Source: Legionella_C dresdenensis (GTDB taxonomy: Bacteria; Pseudomonadota; Gammaproteobacteria; Legionellales; Legionellaceae). From it: a DNA stretch of 64,000 bases. The stretch spans positions 62,001 to 126,000 of the forward strand of contig NZ_JBHSAB010000004.1 of the NCBI RefSeq assembly GCF_042649825.1, written 5' to 3'. A program made the translations under genes and the position numbers. This document shows, piece by piece, positions 50,328-60,142 of this stretch (position 1 is the first letter of the stretch; each line of letters starts with the position of its first letter). The notes under the pieces were generated by a model that had not been told where the DNA came from, ran no database searches, and was given only the letters and a program-made list of their open reading frames with translations.

Positions 50328-51964
50328 GAGCCATACCTGAGTTTAATCTGCCATTCGGACAGGGTTGTACCTAATAATCGTTGCAATGCAGACAACTGGT
50401 TGAGGTAAGCAATCTTTGCACCAATAAGACCTGCCTGGGCCTGAATGAGCTGGTTCTGAGTATTATTGACGTCGAGCGAGCTTGCAATGCCGGCCTGCAG
50501 TTTTTTCTTTTCAAGATTGTAGGATTGCTCAGCGAGTTTCACCTGTTTTTCCGCTAGCCGGTAGCGTTTGGCCTGGCTTTCAATTGAATTGATAATATTG
50601 GTAATACTGGTAATCAATGCCCGGCGGGCTGCGATCATATTAATACGATCTTTCTCAAGTTTTACCTTGGCATTAATCAGCGTGCTGCGCCGGCTGATGT
50701 CATTGATGGGAATAGTCAGAGTCAGGCGTGCTGACTCGTTGACATTACGGCCATTATAAATTGATTGAATTCCCTGAGTATTATTTCCAACGTCTGAAAC
50801 CATCCCGGATTGGACGTTAGCGCCTAAATCAAGTTGCCATAATTGCTGGTTCTTGGCGGCTTTGTAAGCGCGTTCATCAGCCCGCAGTTGCATTTTCAAC
50901 GCCAGAAACTGCACATTGTGATTGAGGGCGATATCTATTGACTGTTGTAAATTGGGAATCGTGATCTTATCAACGTTGATGTCGCTTGGTACGGCGATAT
51001 GCATATTGGGATCAAGGCCTATCATTTGCAGTAAATCCTGGGCGGCGGTTTTAAAGTCATTTTCAGCCTGTTCAACCATCAGATTGAGCGATTCAATTTG
51101 GTAAGACGGCTGGATATTACCAGTAGGCTCCAATTGCCCTGCCTCAATACGCTTTTGGTTGCTTTCGAAAGTTTTTCTGGCTTCGTCAAGCTGTCGCTTT
51201 TGATTTTCAAGATTATTGCCGCTCAGGATCAAGGCACGATAGCCATTAATAATCTGGGTAATCTGGTCAATGACCGCTTGTTGCAAATTGATTTTATTAA
51301 GCCATTCGTTATCAAGCGCATCTAATAACGCCGCTTCATTGGCATCTTTACCGAAGCCGCGCAACAGCGGCTGGGTAACAGAAAAATTAAGCACAGGGCT
51401 GTAGCTGCTATAGCCCGACACATTATTTTCCATATTCAGGGTAAGCTGGGTACCGGTTTTGGTTTTTAAATTGAGTTCGGGAGTAGCCAGAAAGTTTTTG
51501 TTTTCTGAACTGCCTACGCCCTGAAAATGACTTTTTTCAATAGCGGCTGAGCCAGCGAGAGCATATTGCAACTCAAATTCATTTTTGGCCAGCCGAAGCT
51601 GATAGCGTTGAATAATACGGTCAAGCTCGGCATTTTGAATATTGGGGTTATAGCGTAACGCCAGCAAAATAGCTTCGCGCAGGCTTAAATGAAACAGTTT
51701 TTTATTTTTTACATCGGGCGAAGAGGGTAGTTCCAGCCAGTTGTTGAGCATAAATTCAGGTTGGGTAATAGCTTGTTGCAGGCGTGTCTGAGCCGCATCA
51801 ATTCGAGATGCTTCGTCATGCGGCTTGTCCACCCATCGATACAGACTAGAGGATTCAGCCGGTTTTTGTGGCGCTGCCGGTGCTGATGCTGCCCAGATAT
51901 TCACACTAAACAGGCCGTGAATCAGCATCATACCGCAGGCTGAAAACGTATGCCTTATAGCCAT
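50324..51964 (-). CDS. TolC-family outer-membrane efflux protein
   Basis: The 546-aa protein has a signal peptide (SACGMMLIHGLFSVNIWAAS) and two repeats of the outer-membrane-factor pattern: LREAILLALRYNPNIQNAELDR and ... LQQSIDIALNHNVQFLALKMQLR. Its helices (e.g. EKDRINMIAARRALITSITNIIN, LAEQSYNLEKKKLQAGIASSL) fit the alpha-barrel. It is first in the operon and completes a MacA-MacB-TolC-type pump. A large N-terminal insert (residues 30-85) precedes the first helix. The pump's substrate is unknown. Confidence 0.9.
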   Translation of the reverse strand: MAIRHTFSACGMMLIHGLFSVNIWAASAPAAPQKPAESSSLYRWVDKPHDEASRIDAAQTRLQQAITQPEFMLNNWLELPSSPDVKNKKLFHLSLREAILLALRYNPNIQNAELDRIIQRYQLRLAKNEFELQYALAGSAAIEKSHFQGVGSSENKNFLATPELNLKTKTGTQLTLNMENNVSGYSSYSPVLNFSVTQPLLRGFGKDANEAALLDALDNEWLNKINLQQAVIDQITQIINGYRALILSGNNLENQKRQLDEARKTFESNQKRIEAGQLEPTGNIQPSYQIESLNLMVEQAENDFKTAAQDLLQMIGLDPNMHIAVPSDINVDKITIPNLQQSIDIALNHNVQFLALKMQLRADERAYKAAKNQQLWQLDLGANVQSGMVSDVGNNTQGIQSIYNGRNVNESARLTLTIPINDISRRSTLINAKVKLEKDRINMIAARRALITSITNIINSIESQAKRYRLAEKQVKLAEQSYNLEKKKLQAGIASSLDVNNTQNQLIQAQAGLIGAKIAYLNQLSALQRLLGTTLSEWQIKLRYGS

Positions 51965-52203
51965 TGTTTTACCATAACCGAATAATGTTTAAAATTAAAA
52001 CATATTTTTAATGAAAATACTATCATAATGCACCAGATGTGGGTTGAATCGTTTCGGGCCAACAAGGTTCTTTTTCAAACAAACCCAAAACTCACACAGT
52101 GATTAATATGGTTCAGCGCAAAGTGCCAAAAATTAACACTTGTTAATAAATCATTAAGCAATTTTTTATATAATAATTTTTATTTTCTGTCTTATGGAAT
52201 TTT
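51965..52203. other. Intergenic region between divergent genes
   Basis: This gap of 239 bp is AT-rich. It contains a degraded GGGTTGAATCGTTTCGGGCC stretch that recalls the palindromic repeats. No promoter is clear enough to call for either gene. Confidence 0.3.
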
Positions 52204-53349
52204 ATGCCTCGAAATCTGGCAAAATTTAACAAAAAATACGCAGTTATCGGATGCGGCCATAATCATGGACATTGTTCCGAAAAAGGGCAACTTCATCCGG
52301 AGGAAGACTATTACTCTATTGATATCCAACAGCATTTGCAACCGGATTTTGTTTTTGATGTCACAACAACCCTACCTCAGGATCTTTACCAGCGTTTTGA
52401 AATCGTTTTTCTGGAAAACCTCGATTGGTATGCCTATAATCTTGCGCCTGAATATTTATCAAAACTTAAATTACCCGAAATAGAAAGAAACGGGTTTGAA
52501 AATATTTACGATATGACTCGCGATGATGGTTTTATTGTTATTAGCGGCTGCCCCCGCTTAAAACCATTTCGCAACAGTATTAAAGAGTTAAAGTATGTTG
52601 AAATCACCCGTGATCCCTGTCCCAATAAAATGGAAGTAGTGATTATCCCTAAAAATCAAACTATTCCAGAAGAGGAAATTGATCATTATATACGCTCAAA
52701 TCCTGAAATCGTCCGTTTAATCGAAGCGCTAAATAAAATTAATTATTTTCCTCAAGGAATACATAAATTTAAGTATTGCGAAAAGAATTATGAGGAGTTT
52801 GGCCGAGGATTTATTGGTGATGAATTATTAAGTGTTAATCAGCCGCAGATTGTGTTAAATCAAAAGATTCCTCAGATAGCAAATGTTTATAAAAAACTCT
52901 TTGACCTGACGGTTTTTTGCCAAAACAATCCAAGATATGGTAACCTACGAGGCGCTGTAGTCATGCCACTGGCTTTTGCCTGCAATGTAAATACACCTCC
53001 TTCTAATATGAAAAATATAAATCACCTAAATTTACTTGAGTTATTCAGCGATGAATTACAAAGACAGATTGATAATTTTTTTCAAAATCCGGAAGATATT
53101 ATAAAGCGGGATATCCATATTTTTCAGGAAAAAATATCATTACTGCTCGCCAAATATAAACGAAAATTTGCTATTCAGGATAATAATGCAGGCGGGCTTT
53201 TTGGGGCGGTAACAAATTTCTTTAGTACGCCGACATTAAATTTCTACGTTAGTGCACTGGAAGCTGCTGTAGCTGATCTCACTAATCTATCCCGACACAA
53301 CCAGCCAGATTTTGAAGAGCTAACTGACTATGGATGTACTATATCATAA
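52204..53349 (+). CDS. Unknown 381-aa protein with a methyltransferase-like N-terminal fold
   Basis: The N-terminus (AVIGCGHNHGHC, then YYSIDIQQ and FVFDVTTTLP about 20 residues apart) fits a Rossmann-type SAM-binding pattern: a glycine-rich loop, an acidic residue after strand 2, and a following FD. The segment FEIVFLENLDWY corresponds to a motif-IV-like strand. After about residue 170 it is unrelated to known families, with helices rich in Lys, Asn and Ile. Codon and base use are AT-richer than in the flanking housekeeping genes. It has no signal peptide. A secreted or horizontally acquired methyltransferase-like protein is an inference. Confidence 0.5.
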   Translation: MPRNLAKFNKKYAVIGCGHNHGHCSEKGQLHPEEDYYSIDIQQHLQPDFVFDVTTTLPQDLYQRFEIVFLENLDWYAYNLAPEYLSKLKLPEIERNGFENIYDMTRDDGFIVISGCPRLKPFRNSIKELKYVEITRDPCPNKMEVVIIPKNQTIPEEEIDHYIRSNPEIVRLIEALNKINYFPQGIHKFKYCEKNYEEFGRGFIGDELLSVNQPQIVLNQKIPQIANVYKKLFDLTVFCQNNPRYGNLRGAVVMPLAFACNVNTPPSNMKNINHLNLLELFSDELQRQIDNFFQNPEDIIKRDIHIFQEKISLLLAKYKRKFAIQDNNAGGLFGAVTNFFSTPTLNFYVSALEAAVADLTNLSRHNQPDFEELTDYGCTIS

Positions 53350-53433
53350 TCAAATAAATCCACTACTTTTATAAATCACTTATCACTCAGCGTTCTCTTT
53401 AATGATTCCAGCTATCAACTCAGATTTAAAATA

Positions 53434-55524
53434 CTAATAGCCACTGATTGTCGCTGAAGTGGGACCATTAAAGAAAGACCCAGTAGGTCTAATACAGGAA
53501 TTTAAATTACCATTACTGGGATTAATACTGCAGTAGGAAAAAGTGTTGAGCGTATAATTACCTATGTAAGCATAGGTTCCCTGTGGATTAATAACAACAG
53601 CCGTCGGAAAGTTAAAACCAGCTGTTGAAGCCGGAGTACAAGCCGTTAATGCACCCGTTCCCGCGGTAATATTAAAACAAAAAACGCTACCTGTGTTATA
53701 ACTAGCAATATAAGCATGTGTACCACTCGGATCAATAGCAATACCTTCTGGACCCGTAATCCCGGCTGCCACTACCGCGCAAGCTGATAAAGCGCCAGTG
53801 GTCCCATTAATCGCGCAGCGATAAACATTATTGCCATTAAAATTGGTTATATAGGCAAAGGTATTAGAAGGATTAATAGTAATACTCTCTGGGCGATTAA
53901 AGCCAGAGGCTGTTGATACACAAGCAGTTAATAAGCCTGTCACTGCAGTAACATCACAAAGAAGAACATCGTTCCCTGTAGCATTCACTATATAGGCTTT
54001 TGTTGCAGTAGAGTTAAGGGCAACTTTAAACGGGTTATTAAAACCAGCTAGTACCTGCTCAACACACCCATCTAATTGGCCAGTGCTTTGAATTGTACAA
54101 ACATAAATAGAATAGTTCACGCCGTTATAATAAGTGATATAAACATGTGCGCCTGTTGTACTTGCAGCAGATGTTGCGGTTACTCCCCTGGTGGGTTGAG
54201 TAAAGACAACGTTTCCTGTTGGACCACTACAACTTAAAGCACTATTAGATAAAAAATTACAAAGCGTGACCGTAAAATTAGTTACATTCCCTACATAGAA
54301 AAAATTTTGGTAGCAGGTTATGCTGACATTATTAATATTAGCGGTCACGTTTGAACCTGAGCCATTACTGACAATACAGTTTAGCCCCGTAGGCTGGGTT
54401 TGAACAGTGACATTATAGCTTCCGTTATAAGCAACTTCAGTTGCAAAGACAAAGGACGTATTACCAGAACTAATACTTAAATTATCTCCGCCATTATTTT
54501 GTAACACTAATCCATTGGCACTGAGATTGGCAATACTACCACCAATAGTAAAAGTAGCGGCAGCACAGGTGATATTAACATTGGTAATATCTGCCGTCAC
54601 ATTTACGCCAGAACCATTGCTAACTGTACAGACTAAACCCGTAGGTTGAGTTAGCACCGTAACGTTGTAACCGCCGCCATAGGCGATTTCGGTAGCAAAA
54701 GTAAAGGAAGTGTCCCCGGAACTTACACTTAAATTGTCTCCACCGTTATTTTGTAATACCAGTCCACTGGCATTTAAGCCTGAGATACTACCGCCAATGC
54801 TAAAAGTATTAGAGTTACAGGTAATGTTAACAGTAGTGATATTTGTAGACACATTGATGCCGGAGCCATTGCTAACTGTGCAGGTTAATCCGGAAGGCTG
54901 GGTTAGTACTGTAACATTATAGCTACTGCCTTCGGTTATTGGGGTCGCAAAAGTGAAAGAGGTATCACCAGAGTTGACACTTAAATTATCGCCGCCATTA
55001 TTTTGTAAAACGAGTCCATTTGCATTCAGGCCGCTGATTCCTCCGCCAATGGTGTATTGCGGATCAATCAGAGTAATATTCAACATGTCTGATGGGCATG
55101 GTATGCAACATTGGCCATTTGAATTTCTCTGACAGATAAGAGGGCCACTGGTAATATTGTTTTTTAACTGAGCACCATTCACTTGTAAAGATAGAATGCA
55201 AGAAGATCCTTTTTCAGCTAATGTGAAGGCCTCACCACAGATTCCTACACCAGAAGTGATTTGAGTAATCCCTTGAATAGGCGACATCATAAGGGTATGT
55301 GATCTATGGGATTGGTTGGTAACGCGATATTGAATAATCGCTGTAGCATTAGCTGCCACAGATATAGTGGTAGCAGTAAGGGGAGTAAATGTCCATAAAG
55401 GTTGTAATGCGTTTGAATTTGAACTAGGTGATAATTCTAAAGTAGGTGATGCATTTACATTAAAGCCAAATAAAAACCCAATTAAACTAGCGAGAAATAT
55501 GTTAATTAGAAAATTTGTTTTCAT
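53434..55524 (-). CDS. Secreted 696-aa repeat protein with a propeller-like C-terminus
   Basis: After a signal peptide (FLINIFLASLIGFLFGFNVNA), residues ~40-150 form the same beta-rich, Cys-containing domain as in the 933-aa protein (LTATTISVAANATAIIQYRVTN, SPIQGITQI). Three ~80-residue repeats follow, each with the pattern IGGxISGLNANGLVLQNNGG, DNLSxxSGDTSFTFAT and TVSNGSGxNVTxNITxVNITC; two cysteines per repeat could pair. The last ~270 residues contain five or so propeller-type repeats (AYITNFNGNNVYRCAINGTTGALSAC). No catalytic motif is seen. Together with the adjacent barrel gene it resembles the pair at 40774/45729. Confidence 0.75.
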   Translation of the reverse strand: MKTNFLINIFLASLIGFLFGFNVNASPTLELSPSSNSNALQPLWTFTPLTATTISVAANATAIIQYRVTNQSHRSHTLMMSPIQGITQITSGVGICGEAFTLAEKGSSCILSLQVNGAQLKNNITSGPLICQRNSNGQCCIPCPSDMLNITLIDPQYTIGGGISGLNANGLVLQNNGGDNLSVNSGDTSFTFATPITEGSSYNVTVLTQPSGLTCTVSNGSGINVSTNITTVNITCNSNTFSIGGSISGLNASGLVLQNNGGDNLSVSSGDTSFTFATEIAYGGGYNVTVLTQPTGLVCTVSNGSGVNVTADITNVNITCAAATFTIGGSIANLSANGLVLQNNGGDNLSISSGNTSFVFATEVAYNGSYNVTVQTQPTGLNCIVSNGSGSNVTANINNVSITCYQNFFYVGNVTNFTVTLCNFLSNSALSCSGPTGNVVFTQPTRGVTATSAASTTGAHVYITYYNGVNYSIYVCTIQSTGQLDGCVEQVLAGFNNPFKVALNSTATKAYIVNATGNDVLLCDVTAVTGLLTACVSTASGFNRPESITINPSNTFAYITNFNGNNVYRCAINGTTGALSACAVVAAGITGPEGIAIDPSGTHAYIASYNTGSVFCFNITAGTGALTACTPASTAGFNFPTAVVINPQGTYAYIGNYTLNTFSYCSINPSNGNLNSCIRPTGSFFNGPTSATISGY

Positions 55525-55532
55525 AATGATGG

Positions 55533-56306
55533 TTATGCCAAATAAGTTAAATTGAAGGATAATCCGTTGGTGTATAAATGATGGAGGGTTAGGCCATTAC
55601 CTAATGTTTGTTGAGGCGCTCTAGCTAGCTGACTTTTTCCCCAATCTGAAAATTCATAACCCAAGCCAATTTGCCAATTTTTGGATAAATCATATTGCAA
55701 TCCTGCTCCCAGAGTATAACTAAATTGTGCCAAGGTATTACCCCTAAAATTAGGTACGGCAACAACACCACATTCGAGTGGAGCATTATTAAAATTTGAT
55801 GCTTGATTAAATCCGAACCCAAAACTACTGCTAACATAAGGTTTTACACGTAGGTATGGATTGCCGAGGATTTTCCCTTTCACTCCTAAATACAGATGCC
55901 GAACGGTGTATATATAGCTATAATTATTAAATTCCGGATCAGCATCATCCCAAATATTTCCAGAAAGAGTCGCTTTTTCCGTTTTTGCTATAGCCAAACC
56001 AAGCTGTATTTGCAAAAAAGTAGTTAAGGCTTTTTGTATACCTAAAAATAACTCTGCATTTACTAACGTATTTTTCGCTGTGATGGCAGCATAGGTTCTT
56101 TCTGTTTCAGGTGTTGAATAAAATGTCTGGGTTTTACCAGGGTATGACCAGGAAGAGCCAGTATTTAGACCAATTATATAACGATTAGAATCTTCAAATT
56201 TGGGGTTAGTCGGCTGAGCGTTTACTGTGGTTGCGCATAAATTCAAAATTGCTAAAAGTAACAAATAACTTTTTTTTCGATAAAATATGACTAACCTATA
56301 ATACAT
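55533..56306 (-). CDS. Outer-membrane beta-barrel protein, 257 aa
   Basis: This is a paralogue of the 248-aa barrel at 45729, with the same motifs (NYSYIYTVRHLYLGVKGKIL, YVSSSFGFGFNQASNF, GYEFSDWGKSQLARAP) and a strand-type C-terminus (GLSFNLTYLA). A signal peptide is present (SYLLLLAILNLCATTVNA), preceded by ~12 residues. It lies 8 bp upstream of the 696-aa secreted protein gene on the same strand, so the two are probably cotranscribed. Confidence 0.75.
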   Translation of the reverse strand: MYYRLVIFYRKKSYLLLLAILNLCATTVNAQPTNPKFEDSNRYIIGLNTGSSWSYPGKTQTFYSTPETERTYAAITAKNTLVNAELFLGIQKALTTFLQIQLGLAIAKTEKATLSGNIWDDADPEFNNYSYIYTVRHLYLGVKGKILGNPYLRVKPYVSSSFGFGFNQASNFNNAPLECGVVAVPNFRGNTLAQFSYTLGAGLQYDLSKNWQIGLGYEFSDWGKSQLARAPQQTLGNGLTLHHLYTNGLSFNLTYLA

Positions 56307-56463
56307 AAACGTCCTATGTTAGTATCAAATATTCCCTCAACCTATCGCAAATTATGATAAGCCTTATAAACACATAAGCATGGCTTTAAAACTACAACAT
56401 TTCAAAAGGGTTAAACGCTACACTATAAAACGAAACACTAAAGCTATCAATAGCATAGTGTTA

Positions 56464-57624
56464 TTATCCCCCTGCTGCATGCTCAATAAACAGGCGTTTA
56501 ATTGGAGATAAGGAGTTGCATAAGTTAATCCCCAGACCACGCAATGCGGTGACTGGTGGTAGTGGATTGGCGAAAAGCATTTTTAATCCTTCCATTAACC
56601 AGATTGCCTGCCAGACCGCCTGTTTCCGTTGGCGCTGATAACGCCCCAGCGTTTTAGCAGCAAAAGGATTCGCGGCCCTATCAAAGCAATCAAGCCAGGC
56701 TGCGACATCTGCCAGGCCGAGGTTTAAACCTAACCCGGCCAATGGGTGGATAGTGTGCGCGGCATCGCCCAGTAACAGCCAGTTTTTTCCGGCATATTGT
56801 TTGGCATGGCGCATGGTTAATGGGAACTGATAACGTTTGCCTGCCACTTCTACCTGGCCCAACCTATGGGAAAATGCACTTGCCAGTTGTTCATTGAATT
56901 TTTGCTCCTCTACATCGACCAGCTTCTGAGCTTTTGCTGGAGTAGTTGACCAGACAATTGAGCAATAATGCTCATCCGGCAGCGGTAAAAAGGCGAGTGG
57001 ACCATCTGGGTTAAATACTTGCCAGGCAGTATACTGATGCGGTTTTTCGGTGCGGATTGTCGCTACCAAGGCATGCTGATGATAAGGCCAGCTTGTGATG
57101 CCGACGTTCAAACGTTTACGTGCCGGCGATTCGCCGCCGTCAGCAATCAGTACTAATCGGCCTTGCCACTGCTGCTTTGCGCTGCCTGCCAGCGCAATTT
57201 CTCCTCGGCAATCCAGCTGCGTAACCGGGCTACCGGCAAAACACTGTATATTGGGAAAATCTGCCAGCCGATTAAGCAGCGCTTCTTTCAATATCGATTC
57301 TTCCAGGATGACTCCCAGCTTGCTATCCGCAATCTCTCGGGCATCAAAATCAATACATCCTTTGCTTACAGCATCCCAGACATGCATATGACGATAAGGC
57401 GAAATGCGTTCTGGCTTGATTAAAGGCCAAACCTGTAACTGGTTTAGCAAATACTCAGAGGCTTTATTGATCGCATAGACCCGGGCATCCTGTTTGCTGG
57501 TGTCCGTAGTCAGCGAGCCGGCATCTATCAACGCGACTGTCTGTTTCCGCTCAGCCATGGCAATCGCTGTACACAGGCCGACAATACCGCCGCCAATAAT
57601 CAGGCAATCAAATGGCTGTTTCAT
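56464..57624 (-). CDS. ubiI: UbiH/UbiF/VisC-type FAD monooxygenase (probable UbiI)
   Basis: This flavoprotein hydroxylase acts on an aromatic ring in ubiquinone biosynthesis. It has the FAD-binding GGGIVGLCTAIAMAE at the N-terminus, VLIADGGESPARKR and the second FAD motif LLGDAAHTIHPLAGLGLNLGL. The length of 386 aa is typical. It overlaps ubiH by 17 bp as the last gene of the ygfB-pepP-ubiH-ubiI operon; whether it performs the C5 or another hydroxylation is inferred from this order. Confidence 0.88.
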   Translation of the reverse strand: MKQPFDCLIIGGGIVGLCTAIAMAERKQTVALIDAGSLTTDTSKQDARVYAINKASEYLLNQLQVWPLIKPERISPYRHMHVWDAVSKGCIDFDAREIADSKLGVILEESILKEALLNRLADFPNIQCFAGSPVTQLDCRGEIALAGSAKQQWQGRLVLIADGGESPARKRLNVGITSWPYHQHALVATIRTEKPHQYTAWQVFNPDGPLAFLPLPDEHYCSIVWSTTPAKAQKLVDVEEQKFNEQLASAFSHRLGQVEVAGKRYQFPLTMRHAKQYAGKNWLLLGDAAHTIHPLAGLGLNLGLADVAAWLDCFDRAANPFAAKTLGRYQRQRKQAVWQAIWLMEGLKMLFANPLPPVTALRGLGINLCNSLSPIKRLFIEHAAGG

Positions 57625-58819
57625 TATTCCCTCCTGCTAATTCAATACCGCAGACCAAATCAGGCACCGTGCCCGCAAACCCGCGTGCATGGCGGGTTAA
57701 TAATGCTTTTAAACCGGGTAAATTATCAACAGCCATTAATCCCAGGCTGCGCGCCATGCCAAAACCCGGAATTTTATTGGTAAAAACGGCAATCAGACTA
57801 TCTGTAAAGCGGGCTGTCGCCTGTTGATCATAACGCCGCATCTGTTGATAGTTGCCCAGCATGATCGCGCTTAAGCCATCTTTAATCAGACACTGCGCAA
57901 GTGTTGCGACATCACGCAGGCCGAGATTAAAACCCTGGCCGGCTACCGGATGCAGGGTGTGGGCGGCATTGCCTACAAAAACCAGCGGCCAGGCTGCCTG
58001 TATCGGCATAATTGCCTGCCGTAAGGGATAGACGAAGCGTTTGCCTGCTTTGATAAAACGGCCAGCTTTATAGCCAAAAGTGAGTTGTAATTGCTTAAGA
58101 AATTGTGTTTCATCCAGTTTGAGCAGCTCGTGGGCGCGTTCCGGTTTGACTGCCCAGACCAGTGAAGCGCGTTGTTCGCTCATTGGCAGCAGCGCAAGCG
58201 GGCCATTGGCGGTGAAGCGTTCATAAGCATAATTGTGATGGCTCCGGTTTAAACCGATATTGGCAACTATAGCCTGCTGCTGATAATCCTTAACATTGAC
58301 TTTCATATTGGCCAGCGTGCGTACCGAAGAATGGACGCCATCGGCAGCGACAATCAGTTTGGCTTTGATTCGGCTGGCGCGGCCGTTTTGCTCAATGGTT
58401 GCTACTGCTGAATTCACATCAAGTTCAATCAGACTTGCCGGCGCCATAATCGTTGCCGGATCAAGCAGCTGATGCAGCGCACGGTTAATTTGCTGCATTT
58501 CAACCACATACCCTAATGAATGATTTTGTTTGGCCTGAAGATTGACCGTGCCGAAATGATATTGATCAGAAACATGAATGGTGTTTATTGCCGTCGCGTG
58601 CGATTCCAATAATGGCCATACTTTCAGCATTTGTAAAATACGCACGCTGGCAGGCGATAAGGCAATAGTGCGGGCATCAAAATCAGGGCTTAACCGGGTA
58701 TCAAAGGAGTTGGTTTCAATCAGGCGTATGCTAAGCCCTCTGCCTGCAAGCGCGAGATTTAAGGCGGCGCCGGTCAGGCCGCCGCCTACGATTAAAATGT
58801 CAACTTGTTGTTCAGCCAC
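57608..58819 (-). CDS. ubiH: 2-octaprenyl-6-methoxyphenol hydroxylase
   Basis: UbiH is an FAD-dependent monooxygenase of ubiquinone biosynthesis. It has GGGLTGAALNLALAGRG, the middle VAADGVHSSVR motif, and FVGNAAHTLHPVAGQGFNLGLRD, where the usual GDAAH reads GNAAH. The length of 403 aa is typical. It overlaps pepP by 8 bp and ubiI by 17 bp. The D-to-N change in the second FAD motif is also found in some UbiH proteins. Confidence 0.92.
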   Translation of the reverse strand: MAEQQVDILIVGGGLTGAALNLALAGRGLSIRLIETNSFDTRLSPDFDARTIALSPASVRILQMLKVWPLLESHATAINTIHVSDQYHFGTVNLQAKQNHSLGYVVEMQQINRALHQLLDPATIMAPASLIELDVNSAVATIEQNGRASRIKAKLIVAADGVHSSVRTLANMKVNVKDYQQQAIVANIGLNRSHHNYAYERFTANGPLALLPMSEQRASLVWAVKPERAHELLKLDETQFLKQLQLTFGYKAGRFIKAGKRFVYPLRQAIMPIQAAWPLVFVGNAAHTLHPVAGQGFNLGLRDVATLAQCLIKDGLSAIMLGNYQQMRRYDQQATARFTDSLIAVFTNKIPGFGMARSLGLMAVDNLPGLKALLTRHARGFAGTVPDLVCGIELAGGNNETAI

Positions 58820-60119
58820 GCATTAAAGCCTCAATTTCTTCAATTTCCACTGGCAGCGCACCGGTCAAATTGTCATGACCATCAGCGGTAACCAGGATAT
58901 CGTCTTCTATCCGTACGCCAATATTCCACCATTTTTCATCAACCGCATCCATGTCGGCACTGATATATAAGCCGGGCTCAACAGTTAATACCATACCCGG
59001 CTCAAATGGCCGCCATTCACCGTTAATTTTATAATGGCCGCTGTCATGGACATCCAGCCCCAGCCAGTGACCAGAGTTATGCATATAAAATGGCCGGTAT
59101 GCCTCATTGCTTATTAACGTATCAACATCACCGTGCAAAATACCCAGCTCACACAGGCCTTCAGTTAAAATCCGTACAATGGTTTGCTGAACCGTGTTCC
59201 ACAGGGCGCCTGGTTTAATGCAGGCAATACCGGCTTTTTGTGCTTTCAGTACCAGTTCGTAAATCGCTTTCTGTGCAGGGCTGAACTGACCACTGACTGG
59301 AAAAGTGCGGGTGATATCAGAGGCATAATTTTCATATTCGCCGCCTGCATCTATTAAAACCAAATCCCCTTGGTTCAAGGGCTGATTATTGTCGGTGTAA
59401 TGCAGGATACAACTGTTTGCACCAGCGCCTACAATCGGATCATAAGCGACACTACGGCATCCATTGCGGCTGAATTCGTACAAGAGTTCCGCTTCCAGTT
59501 GATATTCATTGTCAAATTTGTAACACGTGAACATTGCCCGCATATGGGCAGATACTGAAATTTCAGCAGCACGGCGCATTAATTCTATTTCTGCTTCGCT
59601 TTTAAACAGACGCATTTCACTGATCAGGGGTGAAATATCCTGAAATATCTCAGGCGCTTTTATCCCTCTTCTGACTTGCTCTTTTAACCGTTGTGTGGCT
59701 TGCAGAACCTGTTGATCCTGCTCGGCTTGCTGGCCGATGGCATAATATACGGCCGATCGGCCAGCCAACAGCTGGGGTAAGATCTGGTTTACTTCGGTAA
59801 TCGGAAACGCATCTTTCATACCCAACTGCTTGCAGGCCCCTTCCTGACCAAGGCGTCTGCCAGTCCATTGCTCCTGAGCAGGATCACGCTCGCGATTGAA
59901 TAAATAGCTTTCACCATTGTCGCCAGCCATAATTACCAGCAATGCATCAGGCTCGCCAAAACCGGTTAAATAGTAGAAATCGCTGGCCTGCCGGAAGCGA
60001 TAATGTGCATCGCCATTGCGGATTGCTTCCTTGCCTGCCCAGATTAATGCGACCGAGCCCGGCGCCAATTGACTGGCTAATGAACGTCGCCGGTCCTGAT
60101 ATTCTTGTTGGGTTATCAT
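58812..60119 (-). CDS. pepP: Xaa-Pro aminopeptidase P
   Basis: PepP removes N-terminal residues that precede proline. It has an N-terminal domain (RRRSLASQLAPGSVALI) followed by a pita-bread catalytic domain. The five metal ligands are visible: D and D in LIDAGGEYENYASDITRTFP, H in HNSGHWLGLDVHD, E in LTVEPGLY, and E in GVRIEDDILV. The length of 435 aa is normal. The gene lies between ygfB (23 bp upstream) and ubiH (overlap). Confidence 0.95.
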   Translation of the reverse strand: MITQQEYQDRRRSLASQLAPGSVALIWAGKEAIRNGDAHYRFRQASDFYYLTGFGEPDALLVIMAGDNGESYLFNRERDPAQEQWTGRRLGQEGACKQLGMKDAFPITEVNQILPQLLAGRSAVYYAIGQQAEQDQQVLQATQRLKEQVRRGIKAPEIFQDISPLISEMRLFKSEAEIELMRRAAEISVSAHMRAMFTCYKFDNEYQLEAELLYEFSRNGCRSVAYDPIVGAGANSCILHYTDNNQPLNQGDLVLIDAGGEYENYASDITRTFPVSGQFSPAQKAIYELVLKAQKAGIACIKPGALWNTVQQTIVRILTEGLCELGILHGDVDTLISNEAYRPFYMHNSGHWLGLDVHDSGHYKINGEWRPFEPGMVLTVEPGLYISADMDAVDEKWWNIGVRIEDDILVTADGHDNLTGALPVEIEEIEALMRG

Positions 60120-60142
60120 GGTTATATCCTTATTAAAACCAA

